A DNA stretch of 64,000 nucleotides from Neorhizobium galegae (GTDB lineage: Bacteria > Pseudomonadota > Alphaproteobacteria > Rhizobiales > Rhizobiaceae): the NCBI RefSeq assembly GCF_021391675.1, contig NZ_CP090095.1:1803501-1867500 (forward strand), in the 5' to 3' direction. The position numbers and the translations under genes are program-made. Positions 56,492 through 64,000 of the stretch are shown here, in pieces. The notes beneath the pieces are model-generated. The model was not told where the DNA came from, searched no databases, and saw only the letters and a list, made by a program, of their open reading frames with translations. Every line of letters starts with the position of its first letter. Position 1 is the stretch's first letter.

Positions 56492-57312
56492 GCGGTGACA
56501 TCGAAGACAAGCCGCAGCCGCTCATCGAGCATCTGATGGAACTGCGCACTCGGCTGATGTGGTCGATCGGCGCGTTTTTCGTCGCGTTCGTCGTCTGCTT
56601 CTTCTTCGCCAAGCAGCTCTTCAACCTGCTTGTCGTTCCTTACAAATGGGCTGTCCTCTGGGCCGGCCTCGATCTTGCCAAGTCCGAGCTGATTTACACC
56701 GCGCCGCAGGAGTTCTTTTTCACCCAGGTGAAGGTGGCGATGTTCGGCGCGCTGGTGATCGCCTTCCCGGTGATCGCTTCGCAGATCTACAAGTTCGTGG
56801 CGCCGGGCCTCTACAAGAACGAGCGAGCCGCCTTCCTGCCGTTCCTGGTCGCTTCGCCGGTCCTCTTCCTGATGGGCGGCGCGCTGGTCTATTTCTTCTT
56901 CACTCCCATGGTCATGTGGTTCTTCCTCGCCATGCAGCAGGCGCCGACCGAAGGTGAAGTCGGGATTTCGCTTCTGCCACGCGTCTCGGAATATCTCAGC
57001 CTGATCATGACGCTGGTCCTCTCCTTCGGCCTGGTGTTCCAGCTTCCGGTCGTCACCACGCTGCTCGCACGCGTTGGCATCCTCTCCAGCGACTGGCTGC
57101 GGGAGAAGCGCAAATACGCGATCGTGTTGGCCTTCGTGGTCGCAGCCGTGCTGACCCCGCCAGATCCGATGTCCCAGATCGGTCTTGCACTGCCGACCAT
57201 CCTTCTCTACGAGATTTCCATCTACGCCGCACGACTCGTCGAGCGCAAACGTGCCGAGGACAAGCTTTCGGAGCAGGAACCTTCGGATGTTGCGGAGACG
57301 GACAAGGCCTGA
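56488..57312 (+). CDS. tatC: Sec-independent translocase protein TatC
   Basis: This 274-residue protein has six helices. The N-terminal PLIEHLMELRTRL segment (residues 11-23), which contacts the signal peptide, and APQEFFFTQVKVAMFGALVI near residue 71 define the family, as does the later ALVYFFFTPMVMWFF. It recognises the twin-arginine motif. Two likely clients, the binding proteins at 23612 and 27261, are also in the window. It overlaps tatB. Confidence 0.96.
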   Translation: MSGDIEDKPQPLIEHLMELRTRLMWSIGAFFVAFVVCFFFAKQLFNLLVVPYKWAVLWAGLDLAKSELIYTAPQEFFFTQVKVAMFGALVIAFPVIASQIYKFVAPGLYKNERAAFLPFLVASPVLFLMGGALVYFFFTPMVMWFFLAMQQAPTEGEVGISLLPRVSEYLSLIMTLVLSFGLVFQLPVVTTLLARVGILSSDWLREKRKYAIVLAFVVAAVLTPPDPMSQIGLALPTILLYEISIYAARLVERKRAEDKLSEQEPSDVAETDKA

Positions 57313-57367
57313 AGCCCTTCGGCCTGCCTCGCGAGTCCGCGGCGTTTCGCTCTAAAGGCAAGGCAAG

Positions 57368-58651
57368 ATGCTCGATATCAAGTGGATCCGTGAAAACGAA
57401 GGGGCTTTGGATGCGGCGCTGAACAAGCGCGGCGCAGAGCCCATGGCGGCAACCCTGCTGGCGCTGGACGACAGGCGCCGTTCCGTCATCCAGAAGCTTC
57501 AGGACATGCAGTCCCGCCGCAACGCCGCCTCCAAGGAGATCGGCATTGCACTCGGACAGAAGAATTCCGAGCTTGCCGAAAGGCTGAAGGCCGAAGTCGG
57601 GTCGATCAAGGACACGATGCCGCTTGCCGAGCAGGAAGAGCGCGAGGCCGTTGCGGCCCTCGAAGACGCCCTGTCGCGCATCCCGAACGTGCCCTTCGAC
57701 GACGTACCGGTCGGCAAGGACGAACACGACAACGTGGTCAAGCACGTCGTCGGCGAAAAGCCGCGCTGGAACCATGCTGCCAAGGAGCATTACGAGATCG
57801 GCGAAGCGCTCGGAATGATGGATTTCGAGCGCGCCACGAAACTCTCCGGCTCGCGTTTCACGGTCCTCACCGGCCAGCTCGCCAGGCTCGAGCGGGCGCT
57901 CGGCCAGTTCATGATCGACATGCACACGACGGAGCACGGATATACGGAAGTCTCCTCGCCGCTGATGGTGAAGGGGGATGCCATGTACGGCACCGGCCAG
58001 TTGCCAAAGTTCGAGGAAGACCTCTTCAAGACGACGGATGGCCGCTACCTGATCCCAACGGCGGAGGTGACGCTCACCAACCTCGTTTCCGGGGAAATGC
58101 TGGAACAGGAAAAGCTGCCGTTACGCTTCACGGCGCTGACGCCGTCCTTCCGCTCGGAGGCCGGTTCCGCCGGCCGCGATACCCGCGGCATGCTGCGCCA
58201 GCACCAGTTCTGGAAGTGCGAACTCGTGTCGATCACCGACCAGGAATCGTCGATCGCCGAGCATGAGCGGATGACCGAATGCGCCGAGAACATGCTGAAG
58301 CGCCTCGGCCTGCATTTCCGCACCATGACGCTCTGCACCGGCGATATGGGTTTTGGCGCACGCAAGACTTATGACATCGAGGTCTGGCTGCCGGGTCAGG
58401 ATACCTACCGTGAAATCTCGTCCTGCTCGGTCTGCGGCGATTTCCAGGGGCGCCGCATGAATGCGCGTTATCGAGCCAAGGATGACAAGGCGCTGAAGTT
58501 CGTTCACACGCTGAACGGCTCGGGCGTGGCGGTCGGCCGCTGCCTCATCGCAGTCATGGAAAATTACCTGAACGAGGACGGTTCGGTCACAATTCCGGAC
58601 GCGCTTCTGCCGTATATGGGTGGCCTGACCAAGATCGAGCGGGCGGCCTGA
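57368..58651 (+). CDS. serS: Serine--tRNA ligase
   Basis: This 427-residue class II synthetase has an N-terminal antiparallel coiled-coil arm (residues about 30-105), motif 2 in [20 protein letters not shown] near residue 258 and motif 3 in [20 protein letters not shown] near residue 380. It charges tRNA-Ser and tRNA-Sec. The stop overlaps the surE ATG by one base, so the two are coupled. Confidence 0.97.
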   Translation: MLDIKWIRENEGALDAALNKRGAEPMAATLLALDDRRRSVIQKLQDMQSRRNAASKEIGIALGQKNSELAERLKAEVGSIKDTMPLAEQEEREAVAALEDALSRIPNVPFDDVPVGKDEHDNVVKHVVGEKPRWNHAAKEHYEIGEALGMMDFERATKLSGSRFTVLTGQLARLERALGQFMIDMHTTEHGYTEVSSPLMVKGDAMYGTGQLPKFEEDLFKTTDGRYLIPTAEVTLTNLVSGEMLEQEKLPLRFTALTPSFRSEAGSAGRDTRGMLRQHQFWKCELVSITDQESSIAEHERMTECAENMLKRLGLHFRTMTLCTGDMGFGARKTYDIEVWLPGQDTYREISSCSVCGDFQGRRMNARYRAKDDKALKFVHTLNGSGVAVGRCLIAVMENYLNEDGSVTIPDALLPYMGGLTKIERAA

Positions 58652-59421
58652 TGCGGATACTTCTGACCAATGATGACGGCATTCACGCCGAAGGCCTCGC
58701 CGTTCTCGAGCGGATAGCCCGGAAACTGTCGGATGATGTCTGGATCGTTGCGCCGGAAACCGACCAGAGCGGCCTTGCCCATTCGCTGACGCTCTCGGAG
58801 CCGCTCCGCCTTCGCAAAGTCGGCGACAAGCATTTCGCGCTGCGCGGTACCCCGACCGATTGCGTCATCATGGGCATCCGCGAAGTCCTGCCGGGAAAAC
58901 CGGATCTGGTACTCTCGGGCGTCAACGATGGCGCCAACATGGCCGATGACGTCACCTATTCCGGCACGATCGCCGGCGCCATCGAAGGCACGCTGCAGGG
59001 CGTGCGCTCGTTTTCGCTGAGCCAGGCCGTGCGTCGCGAAAACGGTCGCACCGTGCCTTGGGAAGTCGTCGAATCCTACGCGGCGGATCTCATTAGCAAG
59101 CTCATCGACGTGGACCTACCGGACGGCACCTTCCTCAATCTGAACTTCCCGAATTGCGAACCGGGCGACGTGCAGGGCGTCGAAGTGACCTCGCAGGGCA
59201 AGCTCGATTTCGGCTTGACGATCGATGCCCGCGAGGATGGCCGCGGCAAACCCTATTACTGGCTCCGCTTCGGCGAGCGGAAGGGCAATTTCCGTGACGG
59301 CACCGATATCCAGGCTCTGAAGGAGAACAAGATCTCCGTGACGCCGCTCAAGCTGGACCTGACCGATCATTCGGTTCAGGATCGTGTGGCGAAAGCACTG
59401 GGATTCGGAGCTGCCGATTGA
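58651..59421 (+). CDS. surE: 5'/3'-nucleotidase SurE
   Basis: This 256-residue metal-dependent phosphatase starts with [14 protein letters not shown] (residues 3-16), which carries the Asp-Asp metal pair. Further motifs are [15 protein letters not shown] near residue 33 and [19 protein letters not shown] near residue 89. It dephosphorylates nucleoside monophosphates. The order serS-surE-pcm is standard in alphaproteobacteria. The stop overlaps the pcm TTG start. Confidence 0.96.
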   Translation: MRILLTNDDGIHAEGLAVLERIARKLSDDVWIVAPETDQSGLAHSLTLSEPLRLRKVGDKHFALRGTPTDCVIMGIREVLPGKPDLVLSGVNDGANMADDVTYSGTIAGAIEGTLQGVRSFSLSQAVRRENGRTVPWEVVESYAADLISKLIDVDLPDGTFLNLNFPNCEPGDVQGVEVTSQGKLDFGLTIDAREDGRGKPYYWLRFGERKGNFRDGTDIQALKENKISVTPLKLDLTDHSVQDRVAKALGFGAAD

Positions 59422-60068
59422 AATCGGGCATGGTCGAAAAAGAAGGTTTTGCGGCGCTCGTGCTGCGCCTCAGGTCGGAAGGCATTTCCGACCTCGATCT
59501 GCTGACCGCCGTTGAACAGACGCAGCGCTCGCAGTTCGTGCCGCCATCGCTTGCCGAGGACGCCTATTCCAGCCGCACCGTGCCGATCGACTGCGGCTCG
59601 TTCATGGAAGGCGCAGATCTTGCCGTGCGCTTGCTGCACCGCCTCCAGGTCAAGCCCGGACACAGGGTGCTCGAAATCGGCACGGGCAGCGGCTTCACCG
59701 CCGCCGTCATAGCCCGCATCGCCGAGCGGGTGCTGACCGTCGAGCGATACCGCACCCTGGTCACCGCCGCCAACGCCCGCATGGATGCACTGGGGCTGCG
59801 CAATGTCGTCGTGCGTCAGGCGGACGGCGGCAACGGCATGCCGGGCGAGGGCACTTTCGACCGCATTTTCGTCACGGCCGCCTTTTCTTCGCTGCCGCGA
59901 TTCTATGCCGAGCAGCTCACGCATGGCGGTTCGATGGTCGCGCCGCTCACGGACGGCGAGTCCTGCATGATGGTGCGCCTCACCAAGACAGGCAGCCGAT
60001 TCGAGCGGGAGGATCTGTTCCCGGTGCCTTTTTTGCCGATCGTTCCGCATATCGCGGCGGCGCTCTAG
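59418..60068 (+). CDS. pcm: Protein-L-isoaspartate O-methyltransferase (copy 2)
   Basis: This 216-residue SAM-dependent repair enzyme has the PCMT substrate loop [20 protein letters not shown] near residue 53 and motif [21 protein letters not shown] near residue 83. It methylates L-isoaspartyl residues to start their repair. The start is TTG 59418 (TTGA overlap with surE) because GGAG sits 7 bases before it, while ATG 59430 has no site. This is the canonical copy by context; a divergent copy is at 36994-37647. Confidence 0.92.
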   Translation: MKSGMVEKEGFAALVLRLRSEGISDLDLLTAVEQTQRSQFVPPSLAEDAYSSRTVPIDCGSFMEGADLAVRLLHRLQVKPGHRVLEIGTGSGFTAAVIARIAERVLTVERYRTLVTAANARMDALGLRNVVVRQADGGNGMPGEGTFDRIFVTAAFSSLPRFYAEQLTHGGSMVAPLTDGESCMMVRLTKTGSRFEREDLFPVPFLPIVPHIAAAL

Positions 60069-60215
60069 GCCGTTTGTTCCATGCCGCGACGGCATTTCGG
60101 CCGTCATGGTTATCAATTTCCCTAAAATTTTAGGACAATGCCTGCCCTTTAACGGTGCAGTAAGACTAACGCGCTTTAATGACTCTCACGATGGTGGCGT
60201 ATCTGTAAGCGAGTC

Positions 60216-61836
60216 ATGCGTATGAAGAGTTCTCCGAAATTCGGAAAATCCGTAATCAAATTTGCTGTCGCGGCACTGCTTGCCAGCGCAGCGACAGGGT
60301 GCAGTTCGGACGCGACGCGTTTCTCGGGGCTCTTTTCGAAATCCGACAACATAACGACGGCGTCCATTCCGCAGCGGCAGGGCGGTGGGGCCTATGGCCG
60401 CGCGCCGACCCCGCAGGCCGATCTCGGCTCCGGCCAGGCTCAGGCGCTGCCGCCAATTCCGCGGAACGACTACGGCTCGCGCAATACCGCCATGGCTCAA
60501 CCGTATCCCGGTAATTCCGGCGGCTACACCTCTCCGGCGCGTACCGCATCCGCTCCCGTTGCCGTGCAGCGATCCGAACTCGCAGCTCCGACCGGCGCCA
60601 CGGCGCAGCGTAGCGCCGCTCCGATGGGCCGCGATACGGCCCCGCCAGGAGGCGCTCGCCCAGCCATTCCCGGGTCGTCAGCCGGCCGCCAACACGCTTG
60701 GTGCTCCGTCCGCCTCGACGCTGAAGGCCGACAATGTCGTCACCGGCACGACCCCGAAGCCGATGTCCGGCTGGTCCACGGTCAATGCTCCCAAGGTGAC
60801 CCTGAAGCCCGGTGAAACGGTTTCGACGCTTTCTACGCGTTACGGGGTTCCGGAAAAGGAAATCCTGAAGGCAAACGGCGGCGCCGTTGCTGCCGGGCAG
60901 TCCGTCCTGATCCCGACCTTCGGCACGGCGCAGAATTCGGCGAAGAACGCCGCCGGCACGATCGACCTTCAGAACAAGGCTCCGGCGCCTGCCCGAGAGC
61001 CCGAGCAGAAACTCGCCGTCCTGCCCACCCCGGCGCGTGACAAGGCGATTGCCGAACCTGCCAAGCTGACGCCTCCGGGCGGCAAGCCTGTCGGCGGCAC
61101 CTATGTGGTCAAGCCGGGCGACACGATCACCAAGATCGCCCGCGAAACTGGCACGCCGGTCGATCAGCTGAAGGCGGCCAACAATCTGACATCGGGCGGG
61201 GTCCGTATCGGTCAGACGCTGAAGGTGGCAAACGGCGCGGCCGCTCCGGCAGCCGATCCGGTCAAGACCGCGTCCATTCCGCAGAAGCCGGTCGAAAAGG
61301 TGGCTGCCGTGGCTCCGAAGCCGGCCGCTCCCGCAGCGCCGGTTCAGGTTGCCCAGGTGGCGCCAGCGCCGGCCGCAGCCAAGGCCGCCGTCGACAGCGC
61401 TTCCGTCGCCGACGTCGAGAAGAAGTCCGACGTCGCTTCCGTGGCGCCCCAGTCTACCGGAATCGGCAAGTATCGCTGGCCCGTCAACGGCGCGGTCATC
61501 GCAGGTTACGGCCAGAACGTCGACGGCAACCGCAATGACGGCATCGACATCTCGGTTCCGGAAGGCACGCCGATCAAGGCTGCCGAAAACGGCGTCGTCA
61601 TCTATGCGGGCAACGGCCTGAAGCAGCTCGGCAACACGGTTCTCGTCCGTCACGACGACGGCAAGGTCACCGTCTACGGCCATGCCGGCAGCATCAACGT
61701 CACGCGCGGGCAGAAAATCACCCGCGGCCAGACGGTCGCCGCCTCCGGCATGAGCGGCGACGCGAAACGCCCGCAGGTCCACTTCGAGGTCCGCAAGGAC
61801 GCGACCCCGGTCAACCCGATTACCTTCCTTGAATAA
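60216..61836 (+). pseudogene. LysM/LytM (M23) lipoprotein gene with a +1 frameshift
   Basis: Two frames together make one protein. The first (from 60216) gives a lipoprotein leader with Cys at residue 29 (SAATGC) and a disordered linker. The second carries two LysM domains (LKPGETVSTLSTRYGVP; YVVKPGDTITKIARETGTP) and a LytM/M23 domain to 61836. The shift lies in the C run at 60640-60643; deleting one C restores TARQEALAQPFPGRQP. The LytM domain is degenerate: NDGID lacks the first zinc His and QVHFEV the catalytic His, as in NlpD/EnvC-type amidase activators. It may be a true break, a sequencing error or a slippage site. It follows surE-pcm, as nlpD does in many bacteria. Confidence 0.82.
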
Positions 61837-61859
61837 GTAGTGCGTTTCAAGGGACGGAG

Positions 61860-61886
61860 AAAAAGCCCGGCAGTGCCGGGCTTTTT
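61860..61886. terminator. Bidirectional terminator, LytM gene / ATPase gene
   Basis: An 11-base-pair stem AAAAGCCCGGC/GCCGGGCTTTT with loop AGT has A and T runs on its flanks, so it works for both convergent genes. Confidence 0.9.
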
Positions 61887-61910
61887 GCGTTCTCGGTGCT
61901 TTTTCAGGTT

Positions 61911-62783
61911 TCAATCTCGGGAAAGCGGTTTCCGCAGCCGTCCGGCGAGATCCTGGATATATTGCCAGGCGACGCGGCCCGAACGCCCACCGCGGGTGGT
62001 CGCCCATTCGAGCGCCTCGTGATGCAGGATCTGCTGATCGAGGCCGAGCTCGAAGTACTCGGCATATCCATCGATCATCTTCAGATAGTCGTCCTGGCTG
62101 CATTTGTGGAAGCCGAGCCACAGGCCGAACCGATCCGACAGCGACACTTTTTCCTCGACGGCCTCGGACGGATTGATCGCCGTCGACTGCTCGTTCTCCA
62201 TCATGTGGCGCGGCAGGAGATGGCGGCGGTTGGAGGTGGCGTAGAACAGAACATTGTCCGGCCGGCCTTCGATGCCGCCGTCGAGCGCCGCCTTCAGCGA
62301 CTTGTAGGCGGTGTCGTCGTGATCGAAGGAAAGGTCGTCGCAGAACACGATGACGCGCTGGCCGGAAGTCTTGAGGATATCGAGCAGGGCAGGGAGCGAG
62401 GCGATGTCCTCGCGATGCACTTCGACGAGTTTCAGCGAGATCGCAGTCGCGGCGCGCACGTCCTCGTGCACCGCCTTCACCAGCGACGATTTGCCCATGC
62501 CGCGGGCGCCCCACAGCAGCACGTTGTTGGCTGCATAGCCTTCCGCAAACCGCAGGGTGTTTTCGTGCAGGATATCGCGCACATGATCGACGCCCCGGAT
62601 CAGTGTCAGGGCGACGCGGTTCGGGCGCGGCACCGGCTGCAGGCGCTGGTTTGCCGGTACCCAGACGAAGCAGTCGGCAGCGTTCCAGTCGTTGATGGCG
62701 GGTGGAGGGCCGGCGAGCCGCTCCAGCGCATCCGCAAGCCTGCGGATTTCGGTCAGGATCAGGGTATTGATGTCATTGCTCAT
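61911..62783 (-). CDS. DUF815-type AAA ATPase
   Basis: This 290-residue P-loop ATPase has Walker A LLWGARGMGKSSLVKAV near residue 90 and Walker B VIVFCDDLSFD near residue 142, then VLFYATSNRRHLLPRHM, the sensor-1 region of the DUF815 (YP_007-like) family. ATG 62783 is chosen because the frame upstream to 62837 lacks family features. The family is widespread in alphaproteobacteria but has no assigned role; it may remodel proteins. It is divergent from yajC. Confidence 0.88.
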   Translation of the reverse strand: MSNDINTLILTEIRRLADALERLAGPPPAINDWNAADCFVWVPANQRLQPVPRPNRVALTLIRGVDHVRDILHENTLRFAEGYAANNVLLWGARGMGKSSLVKAVHEDVRAATAISLKLVEVHREDIASLPALLDILKTSGQRVIVFCDDLSFDHDDTAYKSLKAALDGGIEGRPDNVLFYATSNRRHLLPRHMMENEQSTAINPSEAVEEKVSLSDRFGLWLGFHKCSQDDYLKMIDGYAEYFELGLDQQILHHEALEWATTRGGRSGRVAWQYIQDLAGRLRKPLSRD

Positions 62784-62979
62784 GGTGTTTCTCCGGTCGC
62801 ATCGGCGAGTTTTTGAGCCTTTTGGCTGCGGTAACATGCTCGTTAGTGCATCAAAAGCCTGAGAGCCGTGGATTCGGTACGCCGGCCGGCGTGTTTCTGT
62901 TGCATTCCGGCCTATCGCAACTATATTCCGGCGGCTTGAAACGGGGGCCCGGCGTCTCCGGTAATCTTAGGAGTTTTCG

Positions 62980-63348
62980 ATGTTCATTACCGAAGCATTC
63001 GCCCAGGCCCCAGCCGCAGCACCGGGAGCCTCCGCGTTCGGCTCCGGCCTTGAGATGCTCTTCCTGTTCGCGCCGCTGATGGTGGTCTGGTATTTCTTCC
63101 TGATCCGTCCGCAGCGCGCCAATGCGAAGAAGCGCCAGGAGACGCTGTCAAACATCCGTCGCGGCGATCAGGTCGTTCTTGGTGGCGGCATCACCGGCAA
63201 GGTGACCAAGGTTGTCGACGACGCTGAAGTGGAAGTCGAAATCGCCGAAGGCGTAAAGATCCGCGCCATGCGCGCCTATATCGCCGAAGTCCGCGTCAAG
63301 GGCGAGCCGGTCAAGACCGAACCTGCAAAGACCGGAACGGCCTCCTAA
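62980..63348 (+). CDS. yajC: Preprotein translocase subunit YajC
   Basis: This 122-residue inner-membrane protein has one helix (FLFAPLMVVWYFFLIRPQRA, residues 28-47) and the YajC signature RRGDQVVLGGGITGKVTKV near residue 64. It associates with SecDF. AGGAG lies 6-7 bases before the ATG. In related genomes secDF usually follows; here the next gene is the Mth938-like one, 99 bases downstream. Confidence 0.95.
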   Translation: MFITEAFAQAPAAAPGASAFGSGLEMLFLFAPLMVVWYFFLIRPQRANAKKRQETLSNIRRGDQVVLGGGITGKVTKVVDDAEVEVEIAEGVKIRAMRAYIAEVRVKGEPVKTEPAKTGTAS

Positions 63349-63398
63349 AGCTTCGCCGATACAGCGGCCCTGTTTGCTACAGGGTCTCGAACTCAAAA

Positions 63399-63419
63399 GA
63401 GCCGGATCATCTCCGGCTC
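63399..63419 (+). repeat. Hairpin between yajC and the Mth938-like gene
   Basis: A perfect eight-base-pair stem GAGCCGGA/TCCGGCTC has loop TCATC. A smaller CCCTGT/ACAGGG stem precedes it (63368-63384). No T-tract follows, so termination is uncertain. Confidence 0.5.
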
Positions 63420-63447
63420 GCAACCTCTTCGAGAAGGCATGTGACCC

Positions 63448-63834
63448 ATGGCGAAAGGCATCGAAATCCGCGACGCCCATTTCCCCGGTCGCGCTCCCAT
63501 CGATGCATATGGCAATGGCGGTTTCCGTTTTGCCGACATGTCGCATCGAGGCTCGTTGCTCTGCCTTCCCTCCGGCATCTACGGCTGGGAATTGCAGGAA
63601 GGTGAACCGCTGACGGTCGCTTCCCTGATGAAGGTGCTCGCCGAATCAAGCGAGATCGAAGTGTTGCTTGTTGGCATGGGCGCCAACCTCAAGCCGATAC
63701 CGGCGGATGTGAAGGCGGCGTTGAAAGCCAAGGGCATCGCCTCCGATCCGATGAGCACCGGTGCCGCCGTGCGCACGTTCAACATCATGCTCGCCGAATC
63801 GCGCGCCGTCGCCGCAGCTTTGATTGCCGTCTGA
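63448..63834 (+). CDS. Mth938-like domain protein (DUF498)
   Basis: This 128-residue protein of the Mth938/Xcc1710 fold family has GIEIRDAHFPGRAPIDAYG at residues 4-22, the hydrophobic SGIYGWELQ segment and VLLVGMGANLKPIPADVKAA near residue 72. Its role is unproven (NDUFAF3 is a distant eukaryotic relative involved in complex I assembly). GAAGG lies upstream of the ATG. The following synthase gene starts 4 bases after its stop. Confidence 0.88.
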   Translation: MAKGIEIRDAHFPGRAPIDAYGNGGFRFADMSHRGSLLCLPSGIYGWELQEGEPLTVASLMKVLAESSEIEVLLVGMGANLKPIPADVKAALKAKGIASDPMSTGAAVRTFNIMLAESRAVAAALIAV

Positions 63835-63837
63835 CAG

Positions 63838-64000
63838 ATGGCCGATCCAGCCAGACAGAACGGCGACATCTGCCTCGCAACGCTTAGGGATACGGACCGC
63901 GACCGCTATCTCGCTTGTCTTCTGTCGCCGGAGGACAAGCGCGGCGCACTTGCTGCCCTTTATGCCTTCAACGCCGAGATCGCCCGAGTCCGCGACGTGG
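63838..64000 (+). CDS. Squalene/phytoene synthase family protein, 5' part only
   Basis: The frame begins at ATG 63838 and runs off the window end (54 codons seen). The visible part includes DRDRYLACLLSPEDKRGALA near residue 20 and the conserved LYAFNAEIARVRDV, typical of the first helices of trans-isoprenyl diphosphate synthases of the squalene/phytoene type. Catalytic Asp motifs lie beyond the window. In rhizobia the gene usually follows the Mth938-like gene. Confidence 0.85.
   Translation, partial: MADPARQNGDICLATLRDTDRDRYLACLLSPEDKRGALAALYAFNAEIARVRDV

Noticed and set aside
60385..61836. Separate 483-residue gene
   Set aside because: Its first 85 or so residues are out-of-frame Arg/Pro-rich text over the lipoprotein leader. 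Only the part after about 60640 is real, as the continuation of the frameshifted gene.
60256..62514. 752-residue open frame on the minus strand spanning two genes
   Set aside because: It runs opposite the LytM gene and in another frame of the DUF815 ATPase gene. It has a biased Arg/Gly composition and no family features; it also crosses the bidirectional terminator at 61860-61886.

Overview
The window is chromosomal DNA of a GC-rich alphaproteobacterium of the Rhizobiaceae (Rhizobium/Agrobacterium/Sinorhizobium relatives). The indicators are a fused MrpA/B antiporter subunit, a popZ-valS pair, an ExoR-type Sel1 repressor, a DUF982 protein, the order exoR-xth-erpA-dgt-argS-SPOR-nagZ-scpAB-tatABC-serS-surE-pcm, and QuiC and Ugp systems of rhizobial type. 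No CRISPR array, prophage, insertion sequence or rRNA operon was seen.

Left part (1-33.5 kb), mostly accessory metabolism and transport. quiC (3-dehydroshikimate dehydratase) sits behind a TetR-like operator. A small XRE regulator diverges from a seven-domain Mrp Na+/H+ antiporter operon (mrpA/B fused, C, D, E, F, G; most junctions are ATGA overlaps). Then come a MocR-type regulator, a DUF983 protein, a flavin monooxygenase and recQ. A ROK regulator diverges from an extended ugp operon: binding protein, two permeases, ATPase, glycerophosphodiesterase, inositol-phosphatase-like enzyme. From 21.5 to 33.5 kb lies a cluster of unassigned substrate: two Opp/Dpp-type ATPases, two paralogous twin-arginine binding proteins, two permeases, a GMC oxidoreductase, two paralogous amidohydrolases and a Rieske ferredoxin. 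It is the best candidate in the window for an undescribed catabolic pathway.

Middle (33.6-38.9 kb): tRNA-Asn, small membrane proteins (two of only 32-34 residues), an ExoD-family protein, a DUF982 protein, tRNA-Cys, a first PCMT-family methyltransferase and popZ. The tolC gene usually expected between that methyltransferase and popZ is absent.

Right part (38.9-64 kb), mostly core genes: valS, a FadL-type porin, exoR, xth, erpA, dgt, argS, a very long SPOR protein, nagZ, scpA/scpB (condensin partners), tatABC, serS, surE, pcm, a LysM/LytM lipoprotein gene broken by a +1 frameshift, a DUF815 ATPase, yajC, a Mth938-like protein and the start of a squalene/phytoene synthase. secDF, usually expected after yajC, is not between yajC and the Mth938 gene.

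Functional links: Tat components are encoded here, and both peptide-type binding proteins carry twin-arginine signals. nagZ, the SPOR protein and the LytM lipoprotein all concern peptidoglycan. exoR and the ExoD-family protein concern exopolysaccharide. Family statements rest on recognised motifs; no searches were run.
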